This document shows positions 23,949 to 31,252 of a DNA stretch of 50,603 bases, piece by piece. Position numbers and translations under genes: made by a program. The DNA lies in the IMG/VR virus record IMGVR_UViG_3300044464_000092, positions 1-50,603 of that record; one strand, given 5' to 3'. The DNA is from a virus. Below the pieces are notes generated by a model. The model searched no databases, was not told where the DNA came from, and saw only the letters and a list, made by a program, of their open reading frames with translations. Within the stretch, counting starts at the first letter, position 1. Each line of letters begins with the position of its first letter.

Positions 23949-24610
23949 CAGAACCCCGGCCTCCAGCGGTCGAGGTCTTCACTTCCTTCCCAGCCCTCGT
24001 GCAGGTTCAGGAGCTCGGGGCCGGTCGAATTGCGCTCGCTGGCTTCGCCCTTGATGCGCGCGCTAGCCGCCGAGAGATCCTGCAGCCACTGCGTCGCCTC
24101 GCGCCCCATGTTCTTGTAGAGCCGGACGAGCGCGCCGCTGATCGTGTACTCCTCCCAGCTGTTGTAGAACTCGCGCGCCGTCGTATCGAGCGTTGGCGCG
24201 ACCGGCGTGTACGTCACTCGCAGCGTGTACGCCGCGTCCGGCGTGGGGTAGAGGTCGATGCCCCGCGCCGTCAGCCGATGTGCAGTCGGCCGGCCGGGCG
24301 TGGTGCCGTAGCGGTTGCGGTCCTTGATGCCGATGCGCGGCAATGGAACGAAGTCCGCCCCCTCCTGTCGATCGATCGCCCGAGTGATCCACGTCGTCGG
24401 GGGCAACGCGACGAACGCCACCGCGTTGGTCGTGGTGACCGTATCGGAAGTGTCGTAGAAGCCCGAGTTCTCCTGCACCACGAGCGCGTAGCCCTCGGCG
24501 AACGCCGCTTGGATCTCGGTCGTCAGGTTCGAGTCGGGAAAGCGGTTGGTGTTCCGCATGTCGCCGCGAAACCTGACGATCGAGATGATCTCCGCGAGGG
24601 TCTTCGTCAT
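23948..24610 (-). CDS. Head-tail adaptor protein
   Basis: 220 aa. 'MTKTLAEIISIVRFRGDMRNTNRFPDSNLTTEI' at the start (first helix, then 'FPDSNLTTEI') and 'YNSWEEYTISGALVRLYKNMGREA' near the end match podoviral adaptor proteins that sit under the portal ring. A central beta part holds 'AHRLTARGIDLYPTPDAAYTLRV', the common 'yRl.G..i.l.P.P...y.l.v.Y' pattern. It lies between capsid-decoration genes and the fibers, as expected. Confidence 0.75.
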   Translation of the reverse strand: MTKTLAEIISIVRFRGDMRNTNRFPDSNLTTEIQAAFAEGYALVVQENSGFYDTSDTVTTTNAVAFVALPPTTWITRAIDRQEGADFVPLPRIGIKDRNRYGTTPGRPTAHRLTARGIDLYPTPDAAYTLRVTYTPVAPTLDTTAREFYNSWEEYTISGALVRLYKNMGREATQWLQDLSAASARIKGEASERNSTGPELLNLHEGWEGSEDLDRWRPGF

Positions 24611-24614
24611 CAGG

Positions 24615-25340
24615 TCACGACAGCGTGCAGCCGTTCTGGTAGGTCACGCTCCAGCTCGATCCGGTCCATTCGAGCACGGCGCAATCGCCGACCACGGTCG
24701 CCGACGCGACCACGCCGATCGCCCCGAGGTGGGTGTACGCCTCGTTGATCATGCCGGTGAACACCCCATCGATGCTGCCGACCGGGGTCGACGCCGCGGT
24801 CGAGTTGGTCACGATGCAGCGCTCGCCGATGGCCGAGCCATTCGGTAGCGCCTTAGTGCTCGTGCTCGAGACCGTACCGGTCACGGAGCAGCAGTAGCGG
24901 AGCCACAGGTTGAGCCCCGTGAGCACGGTGGTGCCGACCACGACGGCATCGACGAGTCCGCCCGCGCGCTGGACGCGAGTAGCGCGCCACAGCAGACCGG
25001 ACGTCGCGACGAGCTCGATGGCCTGGCCGACGGTATCGAAGGTGAACGTGCTCGAGCACGCGAACCCGGTCGTGGTGTCCGGGCTGGAGATCGTGACCGT
25101 GCCGAGCGGAGTTGATGCCGCCGAGACGCACACGATTCGCTTGCGCTGTCCCGCGACGGTCGGCGCGGCCAGCGTGTAAGCCTTGGTCCCGCTGACCGTC
25201 AGCTCGGTGGTGTACGTGGTCAGGTCGAGCGCGCCGGCCGCGCTGACCGCATCGATGCCGCCGCCGAGCGCGGGGCGCAGTTGGTTGATGGTCGTGGTGT
25301 CGAAGTTTCCGACTTCGCCGAGGTGAGTTACGCTGAGCAT
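24615..25340 (-). CDS. Beta-rich virion protein (decoration or head-fiber-like)
   Basis: 241 aa from ATG 25340 with AGAGGA upstream. Long strands with many Thr, Val and Gly ('TTELTVSGTKAYTLAAPTVAGQRKRI'), including 'GWAR'-free jelly-roll-like spacing. Similar modules occur in phage head fibers and decoration proteins. No family assigned. Confidence 0.6.
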   Translation of the reverse strand: MLSVTHLGEVGNFDTTTINQLRPALGGGIDAVSAAGALDLTTYTTELTVSGTKAYTLAAPTVAGQRKRIVCVSAASTPLGTVTISSPDTTTGFACSSTFTFDTVGQAIELVATSGLLWRATRVQRAGGLVDAVVVGTTVLTGLNLWLRYCCSVTGTVSSTSTKALPNGSAIGERCIVTNSTAASTPVGSIDGVFTGMINEAYTHLGAIGVVASATVVGDCAVLEWTGSSWSVTYQNGCTLS

Positions 25341-25351
25341 GATGATCCTCT

Positions 25352-25741
25352 TCAGTTCCTGTTGACGGCGCGAACCGTCCAACGGATGTAGGCAGTGGTG
25401 GTGGTGGGGATGTCCGTCGGAGTCGTGTTCGATCCGAAGACGAAGGTTGCGGTGCCTGCGGTAACGTCGATCGCCGAGGCCTGGAGGTTGAAGTCCTGCG
25501 TCCCTCCGACGAACGTTGCGATCGGAGCGAACATGAGCTGGGGCCATTTCTTGGCGAAGGTGACCGTGTACGTTCCGGTCGACGCCCAAACGGCGGTGAC
25601 GATCTCGCCGCCGCCGTTGACCGCCGAGTCAGAGTTCACCAAGTCGCCGCCGACGCCGCCGCCGGTCAGCTTCGCGAAGAGCTCGACCACGTACGTTCGC
25701 GGCGTCTCGACTGGGTTTCGTTGTCCGTTTGGAGTGGGCAT
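25352..25741 (-). CDS. Small beta-rich head protein
   Basis: 129 aa starting at ATG 25741. Strand-rich sequence 'GTYTVTFAKKWPQLMFAPIATF' with 'FVFGSNTTPTDIP'. Directly follows the capsid gene, so a decoration or stabilising protein is likely, as in other phages with such small beta proteins behind the capsid gene. Confidence 0.65.
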   Translation of the reverse strand: MPTPNGQRNPVETPRTYVVELFAKLTGGGVGGDLVNSDSAVNGGGEIVTAVWASTGTYTVTFAKKWPQLMFAPIATFVGGTQDFNLQASAIDVTAGTATFVFGSNTTPTDIPTTTTAYIRWTVRAVNRN

Positions 25742-25750
25742 GGCGTTACC

Positions 25751-27019
25751 TCACGAGCTCGCCTGGATACGGGCGACGCCGTTCCAGCCGGGGGCGGCGC
25801 AACCGAGGTTCTGATACGATCCGAGGCGAGCCTCGACGCTATCCTCGTTCTGTGACGGCTGCAGACGCATGCCGGTCGCGGCCTCGCCGGTCCAGTTGAT
25901 CCACTCGCCGGTGTGCCAGATGCGCCACGTGTCAAGTTGGAGCGCGTAGAGCCGGTTGCTCGGGCAGTTGCGATCCGGGTAGATCTCGACGTTGCGCCCA
26001 CCGCAGATCGCCTTGTAGCCCGAGAACCCGACGACGACCTCGCCGTTCGGGCCTTCGACCTCTCCGGTGATGTCCTTCAGGATGCGGACCTTCGAATTCG
26101 AGACGATCTCGAGGTCGGCGAGCGACTCGGGGTTGGCGAAGATGTGCGACGTCTTGCCCCCGTACTTCGTGATCTTCGAAACGAGCTTGATGATGACCGC
26201 GTCGAGATCTCCAACGCCAGTCCCATCGAGGAACACGCCACCGAGTCGCACCGGAGAAACGTTACGGGTGATGTTGTTGAAGCTCGCGGCCAGCAGCGTC
26301 GCGCGGTCCGTTCCGGCGGGAAGCCAGTCGGCGAGCCCCGAGAGGCACGCGTTGTACTCGCCGCGCTGAAACACGAACGAGCTCGTGGTGATGCTAGCGA
26401 TCTTGGTTCCGAGGTTGTCGGCGATCGTGACGGTGCCGGATTCCTCATCGACCGCGGTCACCTGCGTGGTGTCGCCGTTGTCGAGCAGAGAGCCGCTGCC
26501 GTCGGTCGTGGAGAACTGCAGGATCTGATCGACGGTGAAGTTGAAGCAGCTCGCGTTGTCCGTGAAGGTGAGCGTTGTCGTGTTCGTCGATGCGATCGAC
26601 AGCTGACCGATCGATCCGCCCTGGGTTCGGTACAGACGTCGGCCGATCTTCTCGCCGAGGGACTTGAACCCGCGATCGAACTCCTTCAGCGCCTTCACGA
26701 AGGCGTCGGACTTCTTCTCGGTCGAGTACAGCAGCTCGTTGTTGATCTGGATGCGCTGGTACTGCTTCATCCGGAAGAGGATGAAGTCGAGGTACTTCGA
26801 GGTCGTCGAGTCGCTCATCGCGAACCCGTAGTCGGCGCTCGCGCCTTGCGGGTTCGCGTACTCGACGGGTTGGATGTACCGCCGGCCGCCGGCCTGGTAG
26901 CGCTCCTTTTGGAGGAATCCCAAAAGCGGGTTCTCCCCGAACGATTGCTCGAGGATCTTCTCTTCAGTGTAGACGTCCTTGAGGAAGGCGTCCTGATTTG
27001 CGATCGTAAAAGCGGTCAC
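25751..27019 (-). CDS. Major capsid protein
   Basis: 422 aa. The order and content fit podoviral HK97-fold capsid proteins: N-terminal 'NQDAFLKDVYTEEKILEQSFGENPLL', 'YIQPVEYANPQGASADYGFAM', then the spine-helix region 'LLYSTEKKSDAFVKALKEFDRGFKSLGEKIGRRLY' (read in parts), 'SPVRLGGVFLDGTGVGDLD' and C-terminal 'YALQLDTWRIWHTGEWINW'. Residues ~135-215 are a beta-rich insertion that may be an I-domain. It lies between scaffold and decoration genes. Confidence 0.8.
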   Translation of the reverse strand: MTAFTIANQDAFLKDVYTEEKILEQSFGENPLLGFLQKERYQAGGRRYIQPVEYANPQGASADYGFAMSDSTTSKYLDFILFRMKQYQRIQINNELLYSTEKKSDAFVKALKEFDRGFKSLGEKIGRRLYRTQGGSIGQLSIASTNTTTLTFTDNASCFNFTVDQILQFSTTDGSGSLLDNGDTTQVTAVDEESGTVTIADNLGTKIASITTSSFVFQRGEYNACLSGLADWLPAGTDRATLLAASFNNITRNVSPVRLGGVFLDGTGVGDLDAVIIKLVSKITKYGGKTSHIFANPESLADLEIVSNSKVRILKDITGEVEGPNGEVVVGFSGYKAICGGRNVEIYPDRNCPSNRLYALQLDTWRIWHTGEWINWTGEAATGMRLQPSQNEDSVEARLGSYQNLGCAAPGWNGVARIQASS

Positions 27020-27059
27020 GTGTTGTGCTCCTGGTTGGGAGCACCGCGATCAGTCGGAG

Positions 27060-28331
27060 TCAGTCTTTGCCGAAGTACCGCTCGGCAAGAGCATGCCGAC
27101 GCGCGGTTTCGTTTCGATACTTGGGCTTGGCCTGGTCCGTATCTGTTGGCGTTGGCTTGGCCGGCAGGGCCGGTGGCGCAACACTCGCGCTCGCGTTCGT
27201 GATGGTCCTGGCGCCCGGAGTTGTTGCGCCTGCTGTGTTTTCCGTCGACGATACGGTCGGTTGAGCTGGGGTAGCGGTGCTGGTCGCTGATGCCCCTGCG
27301 ATCTCGTCGCGGAGGGCTTGGTAATGGGTTTCGATGACCTTGGAGTAGTGGTGTAGGAGATCGCTGCCTGGGGTCTTGGGATCGACCTCGCCAGCCTTGA
27401 TGCCGGCGCGGACGGAGTTGAGTAGCAGCTGCGCCGGGGTCGTGCTGTCGAACAGCCGCGCGTGCTTCATCAGCAGCGGGTACTTCTCGGCGTGATTGAG
27501 CTCTCCGAGCTCGGTGTCGAGCCGGCTCACGTACTCGGCATCGGCGCGCGTCTGCGCCTCGGCGGCGGTCTTCGCCTCGGCGGCCCTGGTCTGCGCCTCG
27601 CGATCGCGCCTGTCGCGCTCGATGAGCAGGCGGTTGCGCTCCGTGCCGATCTCCGCGCGCTTGCCCGCGTCGAGGGGCATCTTGAGCTCGTGCTCGGTCC
27701 AGAGCGCGTAGTTGCCAGCCATGATCCGATCGACGTCGGGTGATGCCGCGTCCTTGATGCCCGCGTTGAGGGCGACGAGCTTGCGCAGCGAGCCCATGAA
27801 ATCGGTGGTGAGATCGCGCTCGATCTCGTGGAGCGCCTTGGTACGCTCGTCCGGCTCTGCCGCTCCGCTGGTCTTGTGCTTCTCGATCTCCGCCACGAGC
27901 CGCTTGTTGGCCTCGGCGAGCCGGTTCGCGCGCGCCGTGAGCTCGGTGTCCGCCGCAGGCTTGGGATCCGCGACGGCGGGGGCCGCCTTCGCTTCCGGGG
28001 TGGCCGCAGCTACCGCGCCGACGCCAGCGAACGTGGGTTCCTCCGGCTTGGGCGCGGACACGCCGTCCTTGCCGCGCACGTCGCCGTGCTCGTCGAGGTT
28101 GCGGAGCATCGCGCGCTGGTGCTCGGTGAAGGAGCGGCCCTGCGGTGGTGTGGACGAGCGGACCGTGCTGACCTCGTTATCGTCGCGCTTATCGGGGGCG
28201 TCGCGCTTCTCGGGGGAGGCGACGACCGAGCCATGCCGGATCTTGACGGTCTCGTGCCCGCGCGGAGCCGGTGCTGGGGCGGCGGCAGCTGGGGCGGCGG
28301 TCGATTCGGTGATGGATGGTGCGTCGGACAT
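27060..28331 (-). CDS. Scaffolding protein
   Basis: 423 aa with an Ala/Pro-rich unstructured N-terminus, a central long coiled coil with many Arg/Glu/Ala ('RLLIERDRRDREAQTRAAEAKTAAEAQT' read in parts) and a short basic C-terminus ('KYRNETARRHALAERYFGK'), the usual capsid-binding end. It lies between portal and capsid genes. No protease gene is visible, so scaffold probably leaves intact. Confidence 0.75.
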   Translation of the reverse strand: MSDAPSITESTAAPAAAAPAPAPRGHETVKIRHGSVVASPEKRDAPDKRDDNEVSTVRSSTPPQGRSFTEHQRAMLRNLDEHGDVRGKDGVSAPKPEEPTFAGVGAVAAATPEAKAAPAVADPKPAADTELTARANRLAEANKRLVAEIEKHKTSGAAEPDERTKALHEIERDLTTDFMGSLRKLVALNAGIKDAASPDVDRIMAGNYALWTEHELKMPLDAGKRAEIGTERNRLLIERDRRDREAQTRAAEAKTAAEAQTRADAEYVSRLDTELGELNHAEKYPLLMKHARLFDSTTPAQLLLNSVRAGIKAGEVDPKTPGSDLLHHYSKVIETHYQALRDEIAGASATSTATPAQPTVSSTENTAGATTPGARTITNASASVAPPALPAKPTPTDTDQAKPKYRNETARRHALAERYFGKD

Positions 28332-28341
28332 GGGATCCTGG

Positions 28342-30333
28342 TCAGGCCGCCATCATCTGGGGCGGGACAGCGCCGATGGGCGGCGGTGGTGGGATGGGGC
28401 CGGACGGCATCATCGGGACGCCACCGGGAAGCGGCTGCGCCATGCCCGGCGGTGGCGGTGGGCCACCGGGGGGGATGCCCATAGATGCGGGGTCCGGCTG
28501 GGCAGCAGGCGGCGGGTTCTTCTTCTTGAGCTCGTAGACGACGAGATCCACGTAGTCGCGAAACCGCGTCTCGATCTCCGGTGGCGCGTTCTCGGCCTGG
28601 GCCCAGTTGTAAAACGCCGTCGAGATCTTTAGTTCTAGATCCAAGTCGTTGTACTGCTCCGGGATCGGTGCGATCTCGTCATCGTCGGCGAGCAGATCCA
28701 TCTTGCGCAAGCAGTTGCGGAACGGGGCGAGCACGATACGATTCGCCTCGCTGAGGTCCGGATCGTCGAGCATCAGCGTGGGGACCATCCACTGCGGGAT
28801 CACGCCAGCCTTGGCGAGCTGCTCGACCACCGAAAGCTTGCCGGCTCTGGTGTCGGGAAGGAAGCCGATCGGCTCGATGCGGAGCCGGTAGTCGCCATCC
28901 TTGAGCTGGACCTTGCTGTAGTCGAGCTGCGCGATGGCGTCGCGCCCCTTCCAGCTCACAGCGACCCAGGACTTCTTCTCGCCCTTGCGCTCGAGCCGGC
29001 GCCGCGCCGTACGTGCGCTCGCGTCGATGTAGCGCTGCGCGGATTCGAGCCGGTACCGCGCATAGTTCGCCTGCGGCATCCTGAAGCGGTCGCTGTCGAT
29101 GTCGTACTGCGTGTCGAGCGCTGCGCCAGATGCGCCGGCCCCGAGTGGGGAGCGACTCTCGGCGTTTGCCTGCGAGACTCCGCTCATCTTGAACATGTAG
29201 TCGATGAACTTATCCAGCGCGCTCATCTGCGCGACGTTGTACGGCTGAGGCGCGTTCCATTGCGGTGGCTGGCCGCCCTTGTACTTGAGTTTGAACGGCG
29301 CCATCCCAGACAACATCTCCGTCGGGATGTCATTCGCCTCGTTGACCATGAAGAACCCGCGACCGGTCGCCGCGAGATTCAGTTGGATGTCGCGGACGAT
29401 CTTGTTGACCTCATGCTGAAGGTCCGCGAGCTGGTCAACGAACCCCTCGGGGTAAAGGCCTCGAGGTGGCTTGCCGAGCTGGAAGCATGCCCACGGGAAT
29501 CGCGGCTCGTGCCACTCCTCGCTGACCAGCGTACCGTGCTCGCCGGTGACGTCGATGCAGAGCACGTGTCGCCCGTTCTCGCTGTCGCGCATCGTCGGCG
29601 GATGCCACGCGGTCCACGTGTCGACGTAGTCATCGAGATCGCCGAGCCGCGGGCCATCACCGTCAAGCTCAGTGTCGTCCGGCCGTCGGATAGACGGTGG
29701 AGCGAGATTGAGGATCGCGTCCTTCGCGTGCGGGAACATCTCGGCGAGGTGATCGCGAGCGACACGGCGGATCCGGATCGCCTGCTGCGGCTTGCCGTAC
29801 TTGCACTCGCGGCGATCGAACAGCAAATCGTTGACCGGGATCCGCTCGGCGAAGATCGAATTGTCGGTGTCGTCGATCCAGGTGAAGCCGATGCCCAGCT
29901 GCGTCCCGTCGTCGAGCGCCCACCGCGACAGGTCGTCGAACTCGGTCTCGAGCATCTGCCCGACGATGAACTCGCGGAATTTCTGGCCACGCCGCTTCAG
30001 CTTCCACTCCGAGTCCGTGGTCACGATGCCCGGCATCGGCCGGTCCTTCGAGAGCCGAGAGCTGAAGGTGTCGCAGATCGCCTTCACCACGTTGAGTCGC
30101 GCGACGCCATAGCCGCCGTGGTCTAGGTGTGCGAGCGCGGCGCGGTTACGCTGCAGGCCCACGCCGCGGTAGATGCGCTCGCGGGTCAGGTTGCGGCGAT
30201 GGAAGTTGCTCTCGAGCGAGAGCAACGTGCGCCCGTGGCTGACTACGTGCTCATGGACCGGAGCGCCGACGGGAAGCTGCCACCAGTGCTCGTCGCGCTG
30301 GATAACACGCTGCTGTCGTCTCGATGGGGCCAT
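28342..30333 (-). CDS. Portal protein
   Basis: 663 aa. 'YGVARLNVVKAICDTFSSRLSKDRPMPG' near residue 60-85 and 'DRFRMPQANYARYRLESAQRYIDA' are typical of podoviral portals, as is the Pro/Gly/Met-rich tail ('GGPPPPPGMAQPLPGG'). It forms the dodecameric channel for DNA packaging and tail docking. ATG 30333 follows directly on a hairpin of the upstream control element and has no clear Shine-Dalgarno site, so a slightly later start is possible. Confidence 0.8.
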   Translation of the reverse strand: MAPSRRQQRVIQRDEHWWQLPVGAPVHEHVVSHGRTLLSLESNFHRRNLTRERIYRGVGLQRNRAALAHLDHGGYGVARLNVVKAICDTFSSRLSKDRPMPGIVTTDSEWKLKRRGQKFREFIVGQMLETEFDDLSRWALDDGTQLGIGFTWIDDTDNSIFAERIPVNDLLFDRRECKYGKPQQAIRIRRVARDHLAEMFPHAKDAILNLAPPSIRRPDDTELDGDGPRLGDLDDYVDTWTAWHPPTMRDSENGRHVLCIDVTGEHGTLVSEEWHEPRFPWACFQLGKPPRGLYPEGFVDQLADLQHEVNKIVRDIQLNLAATGRGFFMVNEANDIPTEMLSGMAPFKLKYKGGQPPQWNAPQPYNVAQMSALDKFIDYMFKMSGVSQANAESRSPLGAGASGAALDTQYDIDSDRFRMPQANYARYRLESAQRYIDASARTARRRLERKGEKKSWVAVSWKGRDAIAQLDYSKVQLKDGDYRLRIEPIGFLPDTRAGKLSVVEQLAKAGVIPQWMVPTLMLDDPDLSEANRIVLAPFRNCLRKMDLLADDDEIAPIPEQYNDLDLELKISTAFYNWAQAENAPPEIETRFRDYVDLVVYELKKKNPPPAAQPDPASMGIPPGGPPPPPGMAQPLPGGVPMMPSGPIPPPPPIGAVPPQMMAA

Positions 30334-30410
30334 GGGATCGCATTGCGACCCCTCGGCTTGTTGAGGTACCTATGTGGATCCGAGCACATCGCTCGGAGTA
30401 TTGCAAGCGT
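30328..30410 (-). promoter_or_regulatory. Late control element, copy 2 (promoter-like box plus hairpin leader)
   Basis: On the minus strand: TTGCAA (30406-30401), a 17-nt spacer, TCGGAT (30383-30378), and a hairpin GGGGTCGC-AAT-GCGATCCC (30352-30334) ending at the portal ATG. The spacer holds a perfect dyad TCCGAGC-GATGT-GCTCGGA. Upstream, AGCGTG-ATTA-CACGCT (about 30406-30421) is another perfect dyad. Sequence and spacing are shared with 21258-21366 in front of the nozzle gene. It lies between the TerL segment and the portal and probably starts a separate late transcript. Confidence 0.65.
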
Positions 30411-30423
30411 GATTACACGCTGG

Positions 30424-30621
30424 TCAGCGGCGGACGGGAAGCTTCGTTGGATGGTGCGCCGCGGCGTGCTGGCGCTCGGGTAGCCGGGTGGCGCCGGCCG
30501 CCTTGTCCGCAGCCGCGTAGTCGCGCCCGACGCTCTGCGGGATCCCGGCGCGCCGCGCGAACCCCGGGTCATGAGCGACGGCTTCCATGAGCCTGTGCTG
30601 GGCCTTGCTCCGCGACGGCAT
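30424..30621 (-). CDS. Small conserved phage protein ('SKAQHRLM' type)
   Basis: 65 aa from ATG 30621 with AAGGG 6 nt upstream. 'MPSRSKAQHRLMEAVAHDP' and 'GIPQSVGRDYAAADKAAG' match a small phage protein often found near packaging and portal genes (consensus 'SKaQh..M..va.np.fA.k.giPqsVgkdf..aD'). Its function is unknown. The stop of the gene before it overlaps the ATG (TGATG). Confidence 0.75.
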   Translation of the reverse strand: MPSRSKAQHRLMEAVAHDPGFARRAGIPQSVGRDYAAADKAAGATRLPERQHAAAHHPTKLPVRR

Positions 30622-30773
30622 CAGTAGCCCTTCGGCTTCATCGGAGGCGGCATCATCGGGTGGTGTGCCGCTTTGTGCCTCCGTGGCGGATGCATGGTCG
30701 GCTTGCATTCGGGGGCCGGGTGGATGCGCGGTGGCGCGTCGTTGTCGCCGTCGGGGTCTTTGCGTGGGGTCAT
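30621..30773 (-). CDS. Very small Pro/His-rich protein
   Basis: 50 aa from ATG 30773. It ends in 'HHPMMPPPMKPKGY', a Pro/Met-rich tail ending 'MKPKGY' of a kind seen in small proteins that accompany the 'SKAQHRLM' protein. Its stop overlaps the next start. Too short for most gene finders; support is its composition, position and overlap. Confidence 0.55.
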   Translation of the reverse strand: MTPRKDPDGDNDAPPRIHPAPECKPTMHPPRRHKAAHHPMMPPPMKPKGY

Positions 30774-30782
30774 GCCCACAGA

Positions 30783-31082
30783 CTACCCGCCGTCGTCCAG
30801 GCCGTCACGCGGCTTGTAGCCATGCTCCTCCCAGATGTCAGACTTGTCGGGCGTCGGCTCGCCGGCAAGGCCCTCGCGCTTGCGCTGTCGGATGTCGACG
30901 ATCTGCATCACGAGCTTTCCGACTCGGAGCATCGGGCCGACCACGTAGCCCTTGCGTCTGCAGAACTCTAGGAGCTGAATGGCGTCGGCGAGGTCGGTGT
31001 TCTCCGCTGGCATCGGCAACGGGTCGCCATCGGCGTCGGTCTCGACGGGGCCAGGTGGGAACGGTCGGCTGGAGTCGGTCAC
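30783..31082 (-). CDS. Hypothetical protein between portal and TerL
   Basis: 99 aa from GTG 31082 (GTGA overlap). A negatively charged N-terminus, a central helix 'ADAIQLLEFCRRKGYVV' and an acidic tail. No family recognised. Confidence 0.65.
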   Translation of the reverse strand: MTDSSRPFPPGPVETDADGDPLPMPAENTDLADAIQLLEFCRRKGYVVGPMLRVGKLVMQIVDIRQRKREGLAGEPTPDKSDIWEEHGYKPRDGLDDGG

Positions 31083-31252
31083 TTCGGATCCTCGCAGATG
31101 GGGACTTCTCCGACCCTGTACAGGTGCATCATCCCGTCGCGCAGTAACGCCCGGTCATGTACGTGGTCGGCTCCGTTGAGCATCATGGTCCGGCACGCTT
31201 CGCACTTCATGGCATATCCGCGAATCGTCGCCGTATACTCGTCGTTCACCAT
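31079..31252 (-). CDS. Small Cys-containing hypothetical protein
   Basis: 57 aa. ATG 31252 has GGAGGG 6 nt upstream, inside the last codons of terL; a GTG three bases later also overlaps the terL stop. 'CEACRTMMLNGADHVHD' and a later Cys ('EVPICEDPK') suggest a zinc site of the C-x2-C...C type. Function unknown. Confidence 0.6.
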   Translation of the reverse strand: MVNDEYTATIRGYAMKCEACRTMMLNGADHVHDRALLRDGMMHLYRVGEVPICEDPK

